Source of the DNA: Ruania suaedae
Lineage (GTDB): Bacteria > Actinomycetota > Actinomycetes > Actinomycetales > Beutenbergiaceae
NCBI RefSeq assembly: GCF_021049265.1
Contig: NZ_CP088018.1
Coordinates: 3,100,001-3,164,000 of the forward strand
Reading direction: 5' to 3'
DNA length: 64,000 bases
A program made the translations under genes and the position numbers. Positions within the stretch are counted from its first letter, which is position 1, and each line of letters opens with the position of its first letter. The notes beneath the pieces are model-generated. The model saw only the letters and a list, made by a program, of their open reading frames with translations, made no database searches and was not told where the DNA came from. Shown here one piece after another: positions 25,659 through 37,346 of the stretch.

Positions 25659-26594
25659 ATGACGCTGCGCTGGAGCACCCTCGACGCCGGATCGGTCACC
25701 GCCTGGTCGGAGCTGACCAACCTGCTCGCACGGGTGGACGGCACGGAGGAGTTCTACGAGCCCGAGGACCTGGCCGAGGAGCTGACCGAGCACGGCTTCA
25801 CCCCCGCGCAGGACTCGCTGGCGGTCTGGGACGAGGACCGGCTCGTCGGCTACGCCCAGGTGCGGGCCGGGCTCTCGCTCACCCACGCGGAGGGGTGGGC
25901 CCGGGTCTCCCTCGGTGGCGGTGTGCACCCGGACTACCGCGGCCGCGGGATCGCCACCGAGATGTTCGACCGGATGGAACCGCGCGGCATCACGCTGGCT
26001 CGCGAACGTCACCCGGGCGCGCCGATCCAGCTGCGCTCCGGCGGCGGCCTGGAGAGCGACCCGGTCCGCCCGCTGCTGGCCGAGCGCGGGTACGAGCCGG
26101 TGCGGTACTACATGGCGATGAAGCGGGCACTGCCAGGACCCCCGCTGGCGCCCGTGGACGAGCGTGTGGAGACCTTCACCGCCGAGATGCTCGAGGCCAC
26201 GCGACTGGCGCACAACGACGCCTTCGCCAGCCACTGGGGTAGCGGCCCGCTCACCGAGGAGGCCGGCGCGGAGCTCGTCCGGGGGCGGGCGTTCCGGCCG
26301 GAGTTCTCCCGTGTGGTGGTCTCCGGTGGTGAGGTGCTGGCCTACGCGATGACGCAGCAATGGGTCGACCGCGAGCTGTACGTGGCGCTGGTGGGCACCC
26401 GCCAGTCCGCCCGCGGGCGCGGCCTCGCCCGCGCGGTGCTGAACGCGGCGCTGGTCGCGGCCAGCGAGTCCGGGCGCTACGACGAGGCCGAGCTGGAGGT
26501 CGACTCCATCAATCCGCAGGGTGCCGGGGCGCTGTACGCCTCGGTCGGATTCGAGCCGGCGCGCACGACCGCGGTCTTCGCCCGGATGGCCTGA
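25659..26594 (+). CDS. GNAT N-acetyltransferase with two GNAT-like domains
   Basis: The 311-residue product contains two acetyltransferase-like halves. The first has VSLGGGVHPDYRGRGIATEMFDRM (residues about 84-107), the acetyl-CoA loop. The second has ALVGTRQSARGRGLARAVLNAAL followed by LEVDSINPQGAGALYASVGF. This tandem layout is that of MshD-like (mycothiol synthase-like) proteins, but the acceptor is not determined. The ATG at 25659 has GAAAGG upstream and is preferred to an ATG at 25626. It is convergent with purD. Confidence 0.82.
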   Translation: MTLRWSTLDAGSVTAWSELTNLLARVDGTEEFYEPEDLAEELTEHGFTPAQDSLAVWDEDRLVGYAQVRAGLSLTHAEGWARVSLGGGVHPDYRGRGIATEMFDRMEPRGITLARERHPGAPIQLRSGGGLESDPVRPLLAERGYEPVRYYMAMKRALPGPPLAPVDERVETFTAEMLEATRLAHNDAFASHWGSGPLTEEAGAELVRGRAFRPEFSRVVVSGGEVLAYAMTQQWVDRELYVALVGTRQSARGRGLARAVLNAALVAASESGRYDEAELEVDSINPQGAGALYASVGFEPARTTAVFARMA

Positions 26595-26603
26595 GTCAGC
26601 GGA

Positions 26604-27866
26604 TCACGAGCCCAGGCCCGCCGCGATGTCGGTGCGGTGCTGGGCGCCGTCTAGGCGGATCCGCTCCACTCCGGCGTAGGCGGTCGCACGTGCCGCGTCC
26701 AGATCGGCTCCCTGGCCGACCACGGACAGCACCCGGCCACCCGCGGCCACGAGGGCGCCGGCGTCGTCGGTGGCCGTGCCGGCGTGGAGCACGTGCACGC
26801 CGGGCAGCTCCTCGGCCGCCTCGACGCCGGTGATGACGTCCCCGCGGCGCACCTCGCCCGGGTACCCGGCCGCGGCCAGCACCACGGTGACGGCGGCGCC
26901 GGCGCTCCAGCGCAGCTCCGGCAGCTGGTCGAGCGAGCCGGTGGCCGCCGCGTGCAGAGCCGTGGCGAGGGAGGACTCCAGCCGGGCGAGCACCACCTGG
27001 GTCTCGGGGTCGCCGAACCGGGCGTTGAACTCGATCACCCGCAGCCCACGGGAGGTCAGTGCCAGGCCGCAGTAGAGCAGGCCCACGAAGGGGGTGCCGC
27101 GGCGGGCCAGCTCGCGCACCGTGGGCAGCGCCACCCGCTCGACCACCTCGGAGACCAGGTCCTCGGGTGCCCACGGCAGCGGCGAGTAGGCGCCCATCCC
27201 GCCGGTGTTCGGGCCGGCGTCACCGTCGGCGAGGCGCTTGAAGTCCTGCGCGGGGGCGAGCGGGACCACACGTTCGCCGTCGGCCAGGCAGAACAGCGAG
27301 ATCTCGGGGCCGTCGAGGAACTCCTCGATGACCACGCTCGCACGACGATCGCGGTTCACGCACGCGGCGGCATGGTCGAGCGCCACCTGCCGGTCCTCGG
27401 TGACCACGACGCCCTTGCCGGCCGCGAGACCATCATCCTTGACCACGTACGGCGGACCGAACGCGTCCAGAGCTGCGGTGACCTCGTCCATCGCGCGGCA
27501 CACATGCGCCATCGCGGTCGGGACGCCCGCCGCGGCCATGATCTCCTTCGCGAAAGCCTTCGATCCCTCGAGCGTGGCCGCGTCGCCGTCCGGCCCGAAC
27601 ACGGCGATACCGGCGGCACGGACGGCGTCCGCCACCCCGGCCACCAGGGGGGCCTCGGGGCCGATCACCACGAGGTCGGCCGCCACCTCCCGGGCGAGGG
27701 CCGCGACGGCGTCCGGGGAGTTCGCGTCGACGCTCACGTTCGTCGCGATCCCGGCCGTGCCTGGGTTGCCCGGCGCCACGATCAGGGAGGTCGTCGCCGG
27801 GTCGGCGGCGAGGCTTCGGGCGAGGGCGTGCTCACGGGCACCGGAACCGATCAGCAGGATCTTCAC
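26604..27866 (-). CDS. purD: Phosphoribosylamine--glycine ligase
   Basis: This 420-residue ATP-grasp enzyme makes GAR from phosphoribosylamine and glycine. KILLIGSGAREHALA is the N-terminal signature; YVVKDDGLAAGKGVVV is the ATP-binding loop, and LAPAQDFKRLADGDAGPNTGGMGAYSP, FVGLLYCGL and VIEFNARFGDPETQ follow in order. The GTG at 27866 (VKILLIGSG) is the family start; frames open further upstream contain only non-homologous sequence. It stands apart from purC-purS-purQ and is preceded by a 250-bp region rich in hairpins. Confidence 0.96.
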   Translation of the reverse strand: MKILLIGSGAREHALARSLAADPATTSLIVAPGNPGTAGIATNVSVDANSPDAVAALAREVAADLVVIGPEAPLVAGVADAVRAAGIAVFGPDGDAATLEGSKAFAKEIMAAAGVPTAMAHVCRAMDEVTAALDAFGPPYVVKDDGLAAGKGVVVTEDRQVALDHAAACVNRDRRASVVIEEFLDGPEISLFCLADGERVVPLAPAQDFKRLADGDAGPNTGGMGAYSPLPWAPEDLVSEVVERVALPTVRELARRGTPFVGLLYCGLALTSRGLRVIEFNARFGDPETQVVLARLESSLATALHAAATGSLDQLPELRWSAGAAVTVVLAAAGYPGEVRRGDVITGVEAAEELPGVHVLHAGTATDDAGALVAAGGRVLSVVGQGADLDAARATAYAGVERIRLDGAQHRTDIAAGLGS

Positions 27867-27897
27867 GGTGACCGACCCTACCGGCACCGCGCACGTG

Positions 27898-27992
27898 CAT
27901 CGCCCGGTCCCGGAGCTTCGGGGAACCGGGACCGAGCGATGGCCGGTGCAGCCCTCCGTTCCATCCGGACAGCCACGAGCCATTCGGAACGG
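27898..27992 (-). promoter_or_regulatory. purD upstream region with two hairpins
   Basis: CATCGC-C-CGGTCCCGG at 27898-27913 pairs with CCGGGACCG-A-GCGATG ending at 27941, a 15-bp stem with one mismatch, only about 30 bp from the purD start. A smaller pair CCGTTCC (27956-27962)/GGAACGG (27986-27992) follows. TCCATCCGGA occurs twice in the gap. A purD leader structure or a second terminator of the BCCT gene are both possible. Confidence 0.45.
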
Positions 27993-28066
27993 TCGTCCAT
28001 CCGGATTGGTCCCGGCACGGGCCACGCGCGATCCGGTGCCGGACGAGCCTCGCCACACATGACGAC

Positions 28067-28102
28067 GCCCCGGCACCGACCGCATGTGGACGATACCGGG
28101 GC
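28067..28102 (-). terminator. Hairpin terminator downstream of the BCCT gene
   Basis: On the minus strand GCCCCGGTATCG and its partner in CGGTGCCGGGGC form a 12-bp stem allowing two G-U pairs. It lies 15-50 bp after the BCCT stop. On the plus strand the same positions are C-A mismatches, which points to minus-strand use. Confidence 0.65.
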
Positions 28103-28116
28103 GCCGGCCGAAGGTG

Positions 28117-29874
<1,758 letters not shown>

Positions 29875-30024
29875 CGTCTCCCTCTCCTCGGTTCCGTATG
29901 CGGGCACCGGGACGCCTCACGCTCCCGACAAACACCCCACCGTAGCGGACGGTCTGGGACGTTCGGGGTCAGGACTTGACCTGGACCACACTCAGGGGAG
30001 AGAAGAGCGCAACGATCCGAGCGC

Positions 30025-31311
30025 TCAGTCGAGCAGGTCGTGGCGCACGATGGTGGCCTCGCGGTCCGGCCCCACGCCGATCGAGGAGATCCGCGTGCCG
30101 GACATCTCCTCGAGCGCGAGCACGTAGCGCTGGGCGTTCACCGGCAGATCCTCGAAGGTGCGGCAGCCGGAGATGTCCTCCCACCAGCCGTCGAAGTACT
30201 CGTACAGGGGTGTGGCGTGGTGGAAGGCCGTCTGGTCCACCGGCATCTCCTCGTGCCGCACGCCGTCGACGTCGTAGGCCACGCACACGGGGACCTTCTC
30301 CCACCCGGTGAGGACGTCCAGCTTGGTCAGGACCAGGTCGGTGAGTCCGTTGACGCGGCCGGCGTAGCGGGCCACGACGGCGTCGTACCATCCGCATCGC
30401 CGGGGCCGACCCGTGGTGACGCCGAACTCCCCTCCCGCCTTGCGCAGCGACTCGCCGTCGTCGTCGAGCAGCTCGGTCGGGAAGGGGCCCTCTCCCACGC
30501 GCGTGGTGTAGGCCTTGATCACGCCTACCACCCGGTCGATCCGGGTGGGGCCGATGCCCGAGCCGGTGGCGGCGCCACCGGCGGTGGCGGAGGAGGAGGT
30601 CACGAACGGATAGGTGCCGTGGTCGACGTCGAGCATGGTGGCCTGGCCGGCCTCGTACACGACGGTCTTACCGGCGTCGAGCGCCTGGTTGAGCACCAGG
30701 GAGGTGTCGGCCACCATCGGACGCACGCGGTCGGCGAAGGAGAGCAGCTCGTCGGTGACGGCGTCGATGTCGGAGGCACGGCGGTTGTAGATCTTGACCA
30801 GAATCTGGTTCTTCTGCTCCAGCGCGCCCTCGACCTTCTCGCGCAGGATGCGGGGGTCGAACAGGTCGGAGATCCGGATTCCCACGCGGCTCATCTTGTC
30901 CGCGTAGGTCGGTCCGATGCCTCGCCCGGTGGTACCGATCTGCCGCTTTCCCAGGAACCGCTCGGTGACCTTGTCGAGCGTGCGGTTGTAGCTGGGGATC
31001 ACGTGCGCACTTGAGGAGATCAGCAGCTTGGAGACGTCCACGCCGCGGGCGGTCAAGCCGTCGAGCTCGTCGAACAGGACCTCCAGGTCCACCACCACGC
31101 CGTTGCCGATCACGGGGGTGCACCCCTCGGAGAGGATGCCGGAGGGCAGGAGGTGGAGGGCGTACTTCTCGTCGCCGACGACGACCGTGTGGCCGGCGTT
31201 GTTCCCGCCGTTGAACTTGACCACGTAGTCGACGCGGGAGCCGAGCTGGTCGGTCGCCTTCCCCTTGCCTTCGTCGCCCCACTGGGCACCGAGGACCACC
31301 ACCGCTGGCAT
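30025..31311 (-). CDS. purA: Adenylosuccinate synthase
   Basis: This 428-residue GTP-dependent enzyme converts IMP and aspartate to adenylosuccinate, the first committed step to AMP. The signature [13 protein letters not shown] is at the N-terminus, followed by [12 protein letters not shown], the [16 protein letters not shown] block, and [13 protein letters not shown] near the C-terminus. Length is normal. It lies behind the DUF3151 gene on the same strand (54-bp gap), an arrangement frequent in actinobacteria. Confidence 0.97.
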   Translation of the reverse strand: MPAVVVLGAQWGDEGKGKATDQLGSRVDYVVKFNGGNNAGHTVVVGDEKYALHLLPSGILSEGCTPVIGNGVVVDLEVLFDELDGLTARGVDVSKLLISSSAHVIPSYNRTLDKVTERFLGKRQIGTTGRGIGPTYADKMSRVGIRISDLFDPRILREKVEGALEQKNQILVKIYNRRASDIDAVTDELLSFADRVRPMVADTSLVLNQALDAGKTVVYEAGQATMLDVDHGTYPFVTSSSATAGGAATGSGIGPTRIDRVVGVIKAYTTRVGEGPFPTELLDDDGESLRKAGGEFGVTTGRPRRCGWYDAVVARYAGRVNGLTDLVLTKLDVLTGWEKVPVCVAYDVDGVRHEEMPVDQTAFHHATPLYEYFDGWWEDISGCRTFEDLPVNAQRYVLALEEMSGTRISSIGVGPDREATIVRHDLLD

Positions 31312-31365
31312 GCGTTTCCTTCCGGTCGTCGAGGCCTGCTCAGGCCCAGTGCAGCCTACCGGTGA

Positions 31366-31773
31366 TCACAGCGAGCGTGCCGCGGGATCGGAGTCGTCCG
31401 CGAAGGAGCGGCACCGCCCGGCCTCCTCCACCTCGCCGATCGTCTCCGCGGCGTCCGCGAGTGCCAGCAGAGCCATGAGGAAGCCCTGGTTGGGGACGTG
31501 GCCGGCCGGGATCGGCCCCGCCCCGCGCCACCCGGCGCGGCGCAACGCGTCCAGCCCGCGGTGGTAGCCGGTGCGGGCGAAGGCGTAGGCGGCGACCGGG
31601 TCGTCCCCGGCCAGGCTCTCGCGGGCGAGCATCGCCCAGGCGTAGCTGGCGGCGGGGTAGCGGGCGGCGACCTCGCGCAGCGTCGCACCGTCCCCGATCG
31701 CGCTGCGCGCGGCCATGTCCGGGTGATCGTCGGGCAGGTAGGTCGGCTCGGGTCCCAGCAGATTGGTGTGCAT
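31366..31773 (-). CDS. DUF3151 protein
   Basis: The 135-residue product matches the actinobacterial DUF3151 family: NLLGPEPTYLP at the N-terminus, then YAWAMLARESL and AYAFARTGYHRGLDALRRAGW, GPIPAGHVPNQGFLMALLAL. It is helical, soluble and without a known function. The ATG at 31773 is the family start; the open frame continues upstream only with unrelated sequence. Its place just upstream of purA is conserved in related bacteria as far as I recall. Confidence 0.85.
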   Translation of the reverse strand: MHTNLLGPEPTYLPDDHPDMAARSAIGDGATLREVAARYPAASYAWAMLARESLAGDDPVAAYAFARTGYHRGLDALRRAGWRGAGPIPAGHVPNQGFLMALLALADAAETIGEVEEAGRCRSFADDSDPAARSL

Positions 31774-31972
31774 GGCCGCAGTCTCGCACCTGGCACCCTC
31801 CGGTGCACCGGTCCGCTCCGGCGGCGTCGCCCGGACCTGCGCATCGCTCCAGGTCACAACTGGTGGCAGCGGGCCGCACAGCCCTTCTGGGACCGCGCGT
31901 CATCGTCTACGGTTGTCCTGTCTGAAGGGCCCGCCCCCGTGCCTGCCGCAGTTCATGACCACAGGAGACCAC

Positions 31973-32353
31973 GTGCCCGACGAAGCCAGCCACGCCGAGC
32001 CGACAGTGCAGTCCGACCTGCCCGAGCCGCCCGAGGCGGGCACCGGCGTGGTGCAGACGCTGATGGAAGGCGAGTACACCAGGATGGTGCTCTCGGGCGA
32101 GATCGATGTCTCGATGTCCACCGAGCTCGGCGAGGCGGTCGCCGAGGCCGAGCGGGCCGGCCTCCCGGTCCACGTGGACGTGCGTCACGTGGTGTTCATG
32201 GACTCGGCCGGGGTGGCGCTGCTGGCACGCCTCGCCAGCCACACGCCCGGGCGGCCGGTGCTCATCCGCCCGCCCGATGTCGTCAGGTTCCTGCTGGAGG
32301 CCACCCACATCGGTGACCTGGTGGACGTCGTCGAGCACGACCCGCAGCGCTAG
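31973..32353 (+). CDS. STAS-domain anti-sigma factor antagonist-like protein
   Basis: This 126-residue protein is one STAS domain. VVFMDSAGVALLARL (residues 74-88) contains the conserved DSAG, with Ser78 at the position that kinases phosphorylate in SpoIIAA-like antagonists. The acidic N-terminal 25 residues are low-complexity. The GTG at 31973 is preferred because AGGAG ends five bases before it; an in-frame ATG at 31955 lacks such a site. No anti-sigma kinase or sigma factor gene is adjacent, so its partner must be elsewhere. Confidence 0.8.
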   Translation: MPDEASHAEPTVQSDLPEPPEAGTGVVQTLMEGEYTRMVLSGEIDVSMSTELGEAVAEAERAGLPVHVDVRHVVFMDSAGVALLARLASHTPGRPVLIRPPDVVRFLLEATHIGDLVDVVEHDPQR

Positions 32354-32433
32354 ACCGCTCCTCGCTTCGTTCTGCACGGTGGCCGGAAATGACGGTGACC
32401 GGTGTGGGTGGTCGTCTCTACAGTTGAATCGCC

Positions 32434-35400
32434 ATGACGACCACCGCCCCTCCGGCTCCCTCACGGAGCACCAGGCCATCGCGCCCGACCGTGCCGACCG
32501 ACCCTGCGCGCCGGGTGGACTGGCGGCGCCTGCGCCGCCCCGCGACCGTGCTGGCGTTGCTGATCAGCATGGTCTCGGCCGTGGCGCAGACCCTCGGTAC
32601 GGTCGTGGCCGGCCGGCTCGCGGAAGATCCGGTGACGCGTGGGGTGATGCTGCTGGCCCTGTGCGTGCTGGGGGCGGCCCTGCTCGACACCGTCGGCCGC
32701 GTGATCTGGTCGACAGTGGTGGACCGGGCCGAGGGACGGCTGCGCGGTGACCTGCTGACCGCGGCGCTGCACCAGCCGCTCGCCACCCTGTCCGAGCAGG
32801 CGGTCGGCGAGATCCTCGACCGGGTCGATGACGACACCCACGACGTCGGGACGCTCGCGCGCCTGCAGGGCTGGGGCATCCTGCGCACCGCCTTCGTGGT
32901 GGTCCCGATGTGGCTGGTGGCGGGGCTGACGTGGTGGCCGGCGTTCGCGCTGTTCCCGGTCATGGCTCTCATCACCGCCGTGGTGGTGCGCCCGCTGCTC
33001 GCACCGATCGCCGAGCGCAAGGTGATCGAGGAGATGGCCTGGACCGACCATGCAGCGGTCCTCGAGGAGGGCATCGCCGGTCGCGACGACCTGCGCACCA
33101 GCCTCGGTCAGGCCTACGTGGTGCGCCGTCTCGCCCAGCTCTCCGCCGCTGTGCACGAGAAGTTCTCGCGGGTCATCGTCCTCGAGTCCCGGCTGATCCG
33201 CCGTTCCGGACTGCTGCTGCACAGCCTGCTGGCTGCGATCGCCGTGACCGGCGTCGCCCTGTCGGTCGGCGGCGACATGTCGGTGGCGCAACTGGTGACC
33301 CTCTTCCTCGTCACCGCGCAGTTCGTCGGCCTCGTCTCTCAGATGGCCGAACAGCTCCCCGACCTGCAGGCGGGCCTCGGTGCGCTCGTGCGCATTCGGC
33401 AGATGTTCGCCTCCCCGCCCGAGCCCGACGGCGGACGCCCCGTCGGAGAGGGCATGCTCGCCGTGGATGTGCGGGCCCTCGACTTCGCCTACCCGGAGGG
33501 CAGCTTCGCCCTGCGCGAGGTGACGCTACGCGTGCCGGCCGGGGAGACGATGGCGCTGGTGGGGCGGACGGGCTCGGGCAAGTCCACGCTCGCAGCGCTG
33601 CTGTCCCGGGCCGTGGAGCCCCCGCCCGGAGCGGTCTTCCTAGGCGAGGAGGACGTCGCCGGACTCGATCTGCAGCAGCTGCGGGCCGCCGTCGGCGTGG
33701 TCAGTCAGCGCACCGACATCTTGGCCGGCACATTGGCGCAGAACATCACTCTGTTCCGCGACCTGCCGCGAGCGCGCGTGGAGGCCGCCGTCACCGAGCT
33801 GGGGCTCGGCGATTGGGTGGCCGGGCTCCCCCAGGGCTTGGACACGATGCTGGGCGCCACCGGCACGACGCTCTCGGCCGGAGAGGAACAGCTGGTCGCC
33901 TTCGCACGGCTGCTCGTGCGCGATGTCCGGGTGGTCGTCCTGGACGAGGCGACCGCACGGATGGATCCGCGCACCGAGCGACGCGTGGTCGCCGCCTCGG
34001 ACCGGCTGCTGCGGGGGCGCACCGGGATCCTCATCGCTCACCGGCTGAGCACCACCGAGCGCGCCGACACCGTGGCCGTGCTCGACCACGGGCAGGTCGT
34101 CCAGCACGGACCGCGGTCCGCGCTCGCCCGGCAGCCCGGGCCCTTCCGGGACCTGCTCGAGGCCGGTGACGGGTCCGACGTCGAATCCCCGGACGAGCAC
34201 GCTGGCGGCGCCGAGGGGAGGACACCCGAAGCTGTCACGGGCACCGAGGGCACTGAGAGCACTGAGGGCCCAGGCGAGACCGCTCGGCTCGGTCACCGCC
34301 GCCGGACCGGCCCGGCACCCGAGCGCCCCCAGGCAGGGACGGGTCCGAGCCTGGCCCGGGGTGTCCTGAGCGCGCTGATGGCACGCAAGGCGTGGGGTGT
34401 GGGCGGGGCGGTCGGGTTCCTCGTCTCGGCCCTGCTCGGGGCGCACGGCGCGGTCACAGGGTTCTGGTGGGGCCGTCTCGTGGAGTCCGTCCGGGACGGC
34501 GAGCCCGTCGGCTGGCTGCTCGGGGCGCTCGTGGCCGGCTTGTTCCTCGCACCGATCCTGTTCGCCGATGCGATCTGGCGCTACCCGCGCTGGTGGGTCG
34601 AGGTGCTCCTGCGGACCCGGATGTCGGTGCTGCGTGGTCAGACGATGCAGCACCGCCTGGCCCGTACCCCGCCTGGGGAGGTGGTGGCGCGCAGCATGGA
34701 CGCCGACCGCTACGCCCGGTACGCCGATCGCTGGGTCGACTTCGTCAACGGCCTGGTCATCGCCGCCGTGACGGCGCTGTTCGCCGGGACGTGGCTGGCG
34801 GGCGCGGTACTCCTGGCGGTGATGGTGCTTTCGGCCCTGGCCTCCAGCGTCGGCCGTCCGGTGGCGGGCCGATCCGCCGCCGCCGCTTCACAGGCGCGGG
34901 CGTGGTTCGGCCGGGCGCTGGTCTCGGCGCTGGAGTCCGCCCGCACGATCAAGCTGGCCGGGGCCACACCGGCCGTGCACGCCCACCTCAGCGGCGTCGA
35001 CTCCGAACGGGTCCACAAGGCGGTCCGGGAGCACCGGGTGCAGGCCGTTCTGGACGGTGTCCCGGTGGTCCTCGTTCAGGCGGGGGTGGTCACCGCATGG
35101 GCCGGGGTGCTCTGGAACTGGTGGGGCCTGGCCACGGCGCTGCTCGTGGCGAATGCCGTCGCGGGCTTCGACTGGTTCGGGCGCGTCGCCGGAGCGGTCG
35201 TGACGGAGGCTCCCGGAACGAGGGCGTGGCAGACGGCCACCAGCGCGTTCGCCGGCGGCAGGGATCTCATGCGCCTGCCGGCGGGCGTGGACCTGCTCAC
35301 CGGAGCGGCACCGCCCGCCCCAGGCCCCACGCCAGCACAGCGACTGCAGCGGCTGCAGCTCGAGCACTTGACCGCGATCCACGACGACGGCACCATCGGC

Positions 35401-36024
35401 GTCTCCGGCGTGGACCTCGAGGTCGGGGCGGGTGAGCTGGTGCTGCTCGTGGGCCAGGTCGGCTCCGGCAAGTCGAGCCTGCTCGGTGCCCTGGCGGGGC
35501 TGGTCTCCCACGAGGGCACCATCCGCTGGAACGGCCGCGACATCGACGACCCCGAGACGTTCCTGCGGCCAGGCCAGGTCGCCCATGTGGCGCAGGTGCC
35601 GCGGGTCCTCTCGGGCACCTTCGCGGACAACATCCGACTGGGGCACGAACGCGACCTGGACCGGCCGGTCGCCGATGCCCGCCTCGGGCAGGACGTGCAC
35701 GAGGCCGGCGGGGTGGAGTCGCTGGTGGGCCACCGCGGCGTGCGGCTCTCCGGCGGTCAGGTCCAGCGCTTGGCGCTGGCGCGGGCACTGGCCACCGAGA
35801 CCGACCTGCTGCTGGCCGACGACGTGTCCAGTGCGCTGGACGCGCGCACCGAGCTCGAGCTGTGGGCGGCGCTGCGCGAGCGCGCCACCACCGTGATCGG
35901 GGCCACCTCCAAGCGCGCCGCGCTGGCGCTGGCCGACCGGGTGGTGGTGCTGCGCGAGGGTGAGGTGGCCGCCGTCGGGCCATGGCGAGAGCTACGGAGG
36001 GAGTGGGGCCACCTGGCCGGCTGA
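32434..36024 (+). CDS. Full-length fused ABC exporter (TMD-NBD-TMD-NBD)
   Basis: This 1196-residue polypeptide joins two ABC exporter halves. Half 1 has about six membrane helices (residues 35-310) and NBD1 with Walker A GRTGSGKST near 376, the degenerate signature LSAGEEQ near 479 and Walker B VVVLDEAT near 500. A Glu/Thr/Pro-rich linker follows (about 575-640). Half 2 has a second membrane domain and NBD2 with Walker A GQVGSGKSS near 1006, a canonical LSGGQ near 1104 and LLLADD where the catalytic Glu is replaced by Asp. So one ATP site should be consensus and one degenerate, as in heterodimeric exporters. The N-terminal 35 residues are Pro/Thr-rich. Substrate unknown. Confidence 0.85.
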   Translation: MTTTAPPAPSRSTRPSRPTVPTDPARRVDWRRLRRPATVLALLISMVSAVAQTLGTVVAGRLAEDPVTRGVMLLALCVLGAALLDTVGRVIWSTVVDRAEGRLRGDLLTAALHQPLATLSEQAVGEILDRVDDDTHDVGTLARLQGWGILRTAFVVVPMWLVAGLTWWPAFALFPVMALITAVVVRPLLAPIAERKVIEEMAWTDHAAVLEEGIAGRDDLRTSLGQAYVVRRLAQLSAAVHEKFSRVIVLESRLIRRSGLLLHSLLAAIAVTGVALSVGGDMSVAQLVTLFLVTAQFVGLVSQMAEQLPDLQAGLGALVRIRQMFASPPEPDGGRPVGEGMLAVDVRALDFAYPEGSFALREVTLRVPAGETMALVGRTGSGKSTLAALLSRAVEPPPGAVFLGEEDVAGLDLQQLRAAVGVVSQRTDILAGTLAQNITLFRDLPRARVEAAVTELGLGDWVAGLPQGLDTMLGATGTTLSAGEEQLVAFARLLVRDVRVVVLDEATARMDPRTERRVVAASDRLLRGRTGILIAHRLSTTERADTVAVLDHGQVVQHGPRSALARQPGPFRDLLEAGDGSDVESPDEHAGGAEGRTPEAVTGTEGTESTEGPGETARLGHRRRTGPAPERPQAGTGPSLARGVLSALMARKAWGVGGAVGFLVSALLGAHGAVTGFWWGRLVESVRDGEPVGWLLGALVAGLFLAPILFADAIWRYPRWWVEVLLRTRMSVLRGQTMQHRLARTPPGEVVARSMDADRYARYADRWVDFVNGLVIAAVTALFAGTWLAGAVLLAVMVLSALASSVGRPVAGRSAAAASQARAWFGRALVSALESARTIKLAGATPAVHAHLSGVDSERVHKAVREHRVQAVLDGVPVVLVQAGVVTAWAGVLWNWWGLATALLVANAVAGFDWFGRVAGAVVTEAPGTRAWQTATSAFAGGRDLMRLPAGVDLLTGAAPPAPGPTPAQRLQRLQLEHLTAIHDDGTIGVSGVDLEVGAGELVLLVGQVGSGKSSLLGALAGLVSHEGTIRWNGRDIDDPETFLRPGQVAHVAQVPRVLSGTFADNIRLGHERDLDRPVADARLGQDVHEAGGVESLVGHRGVRLSGGQVQRLALARALATETDLLLADDVSSALDARTELELWAALRERATTVIGATSKRAALALADRVVVLREGEVAAVGPWRELRREWGHLAG

Positions 36025-36067
36025 ATCCGGCTCGCTCCCATGGCCGCGGCCGCCCCGCCGCTCCCTA

Positions 36068-36139
36068 GGAATCCACTTCTGTCATCGGAATCCGCTTCCG
36101 TGGCTCCAGAAACGGATTCCCATGACCGAAGTGGATTCC
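36068..36139. repeat. Nested palindrome of four related units
   Basis: GGAATCCACTTC at 36068 pairs with GAAGTGGATTCC ending at 36139, and inside it GGAATCCG (36087-36094) pairs with CGGATTCC (36113-36120). Each of the four pieces starts GGAATCC followed by a variant of RYTTC, so two direct units face two inverted units. The arms match over more than 25 positions with few mismatches. It lies between the convergent ABC exporter and aldolase genes. Confidence 0.75.
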
Positions 36140-36156
36140 CACGAGCCACCGCACAC

Positions 36157-36191
36157 GAGATCCCTCGCCGATCTCGTCGACGAGGGATCTC
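36157..36191. terminator. Bidirectional hairpin between ABC exporter and fba
   Basis: GAGATCCCTCG (36157-36167) and CGAGGGATCTC (36181-36191) are perfect 11-bp inverted repeats with a 13-base loop, located 46 bp from the fba stop and 133 bp from the ABC exporter stop. A terminator for convergent genes is the simplest reading. Confidence 0.65.
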
Positions 36192-36237
36192 AGGTGCGGG
36201 AAGGTCCCGCGAATTCCTACGCTTGGTGACGGCTGGG

Positions 36238-37260
<1,023 letters not shown>

Positions 37261-37346
37261 GAATCTCTCCTGTGCCTGGGATCAGTGATGTCGCGCCCAG
37301 TGTCCCACGAAGTCCCGAAACCGGGCGCAGGATCGCCCCGGCCGCC

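Noticed and set aside
24513-26360. 615-residue minus-strand open frame across the AI-2E and GNAT genes
   Set aside because: It spans two real genes on the other strand and is rich in His, Arg and Gln with no motif.
36105-36235. Short open frames in the gap between the ABC exporter and fba
   Set aside because: They are read from the palindromes themselves, have no ribosome-binding site and no similarity to known small proteins.
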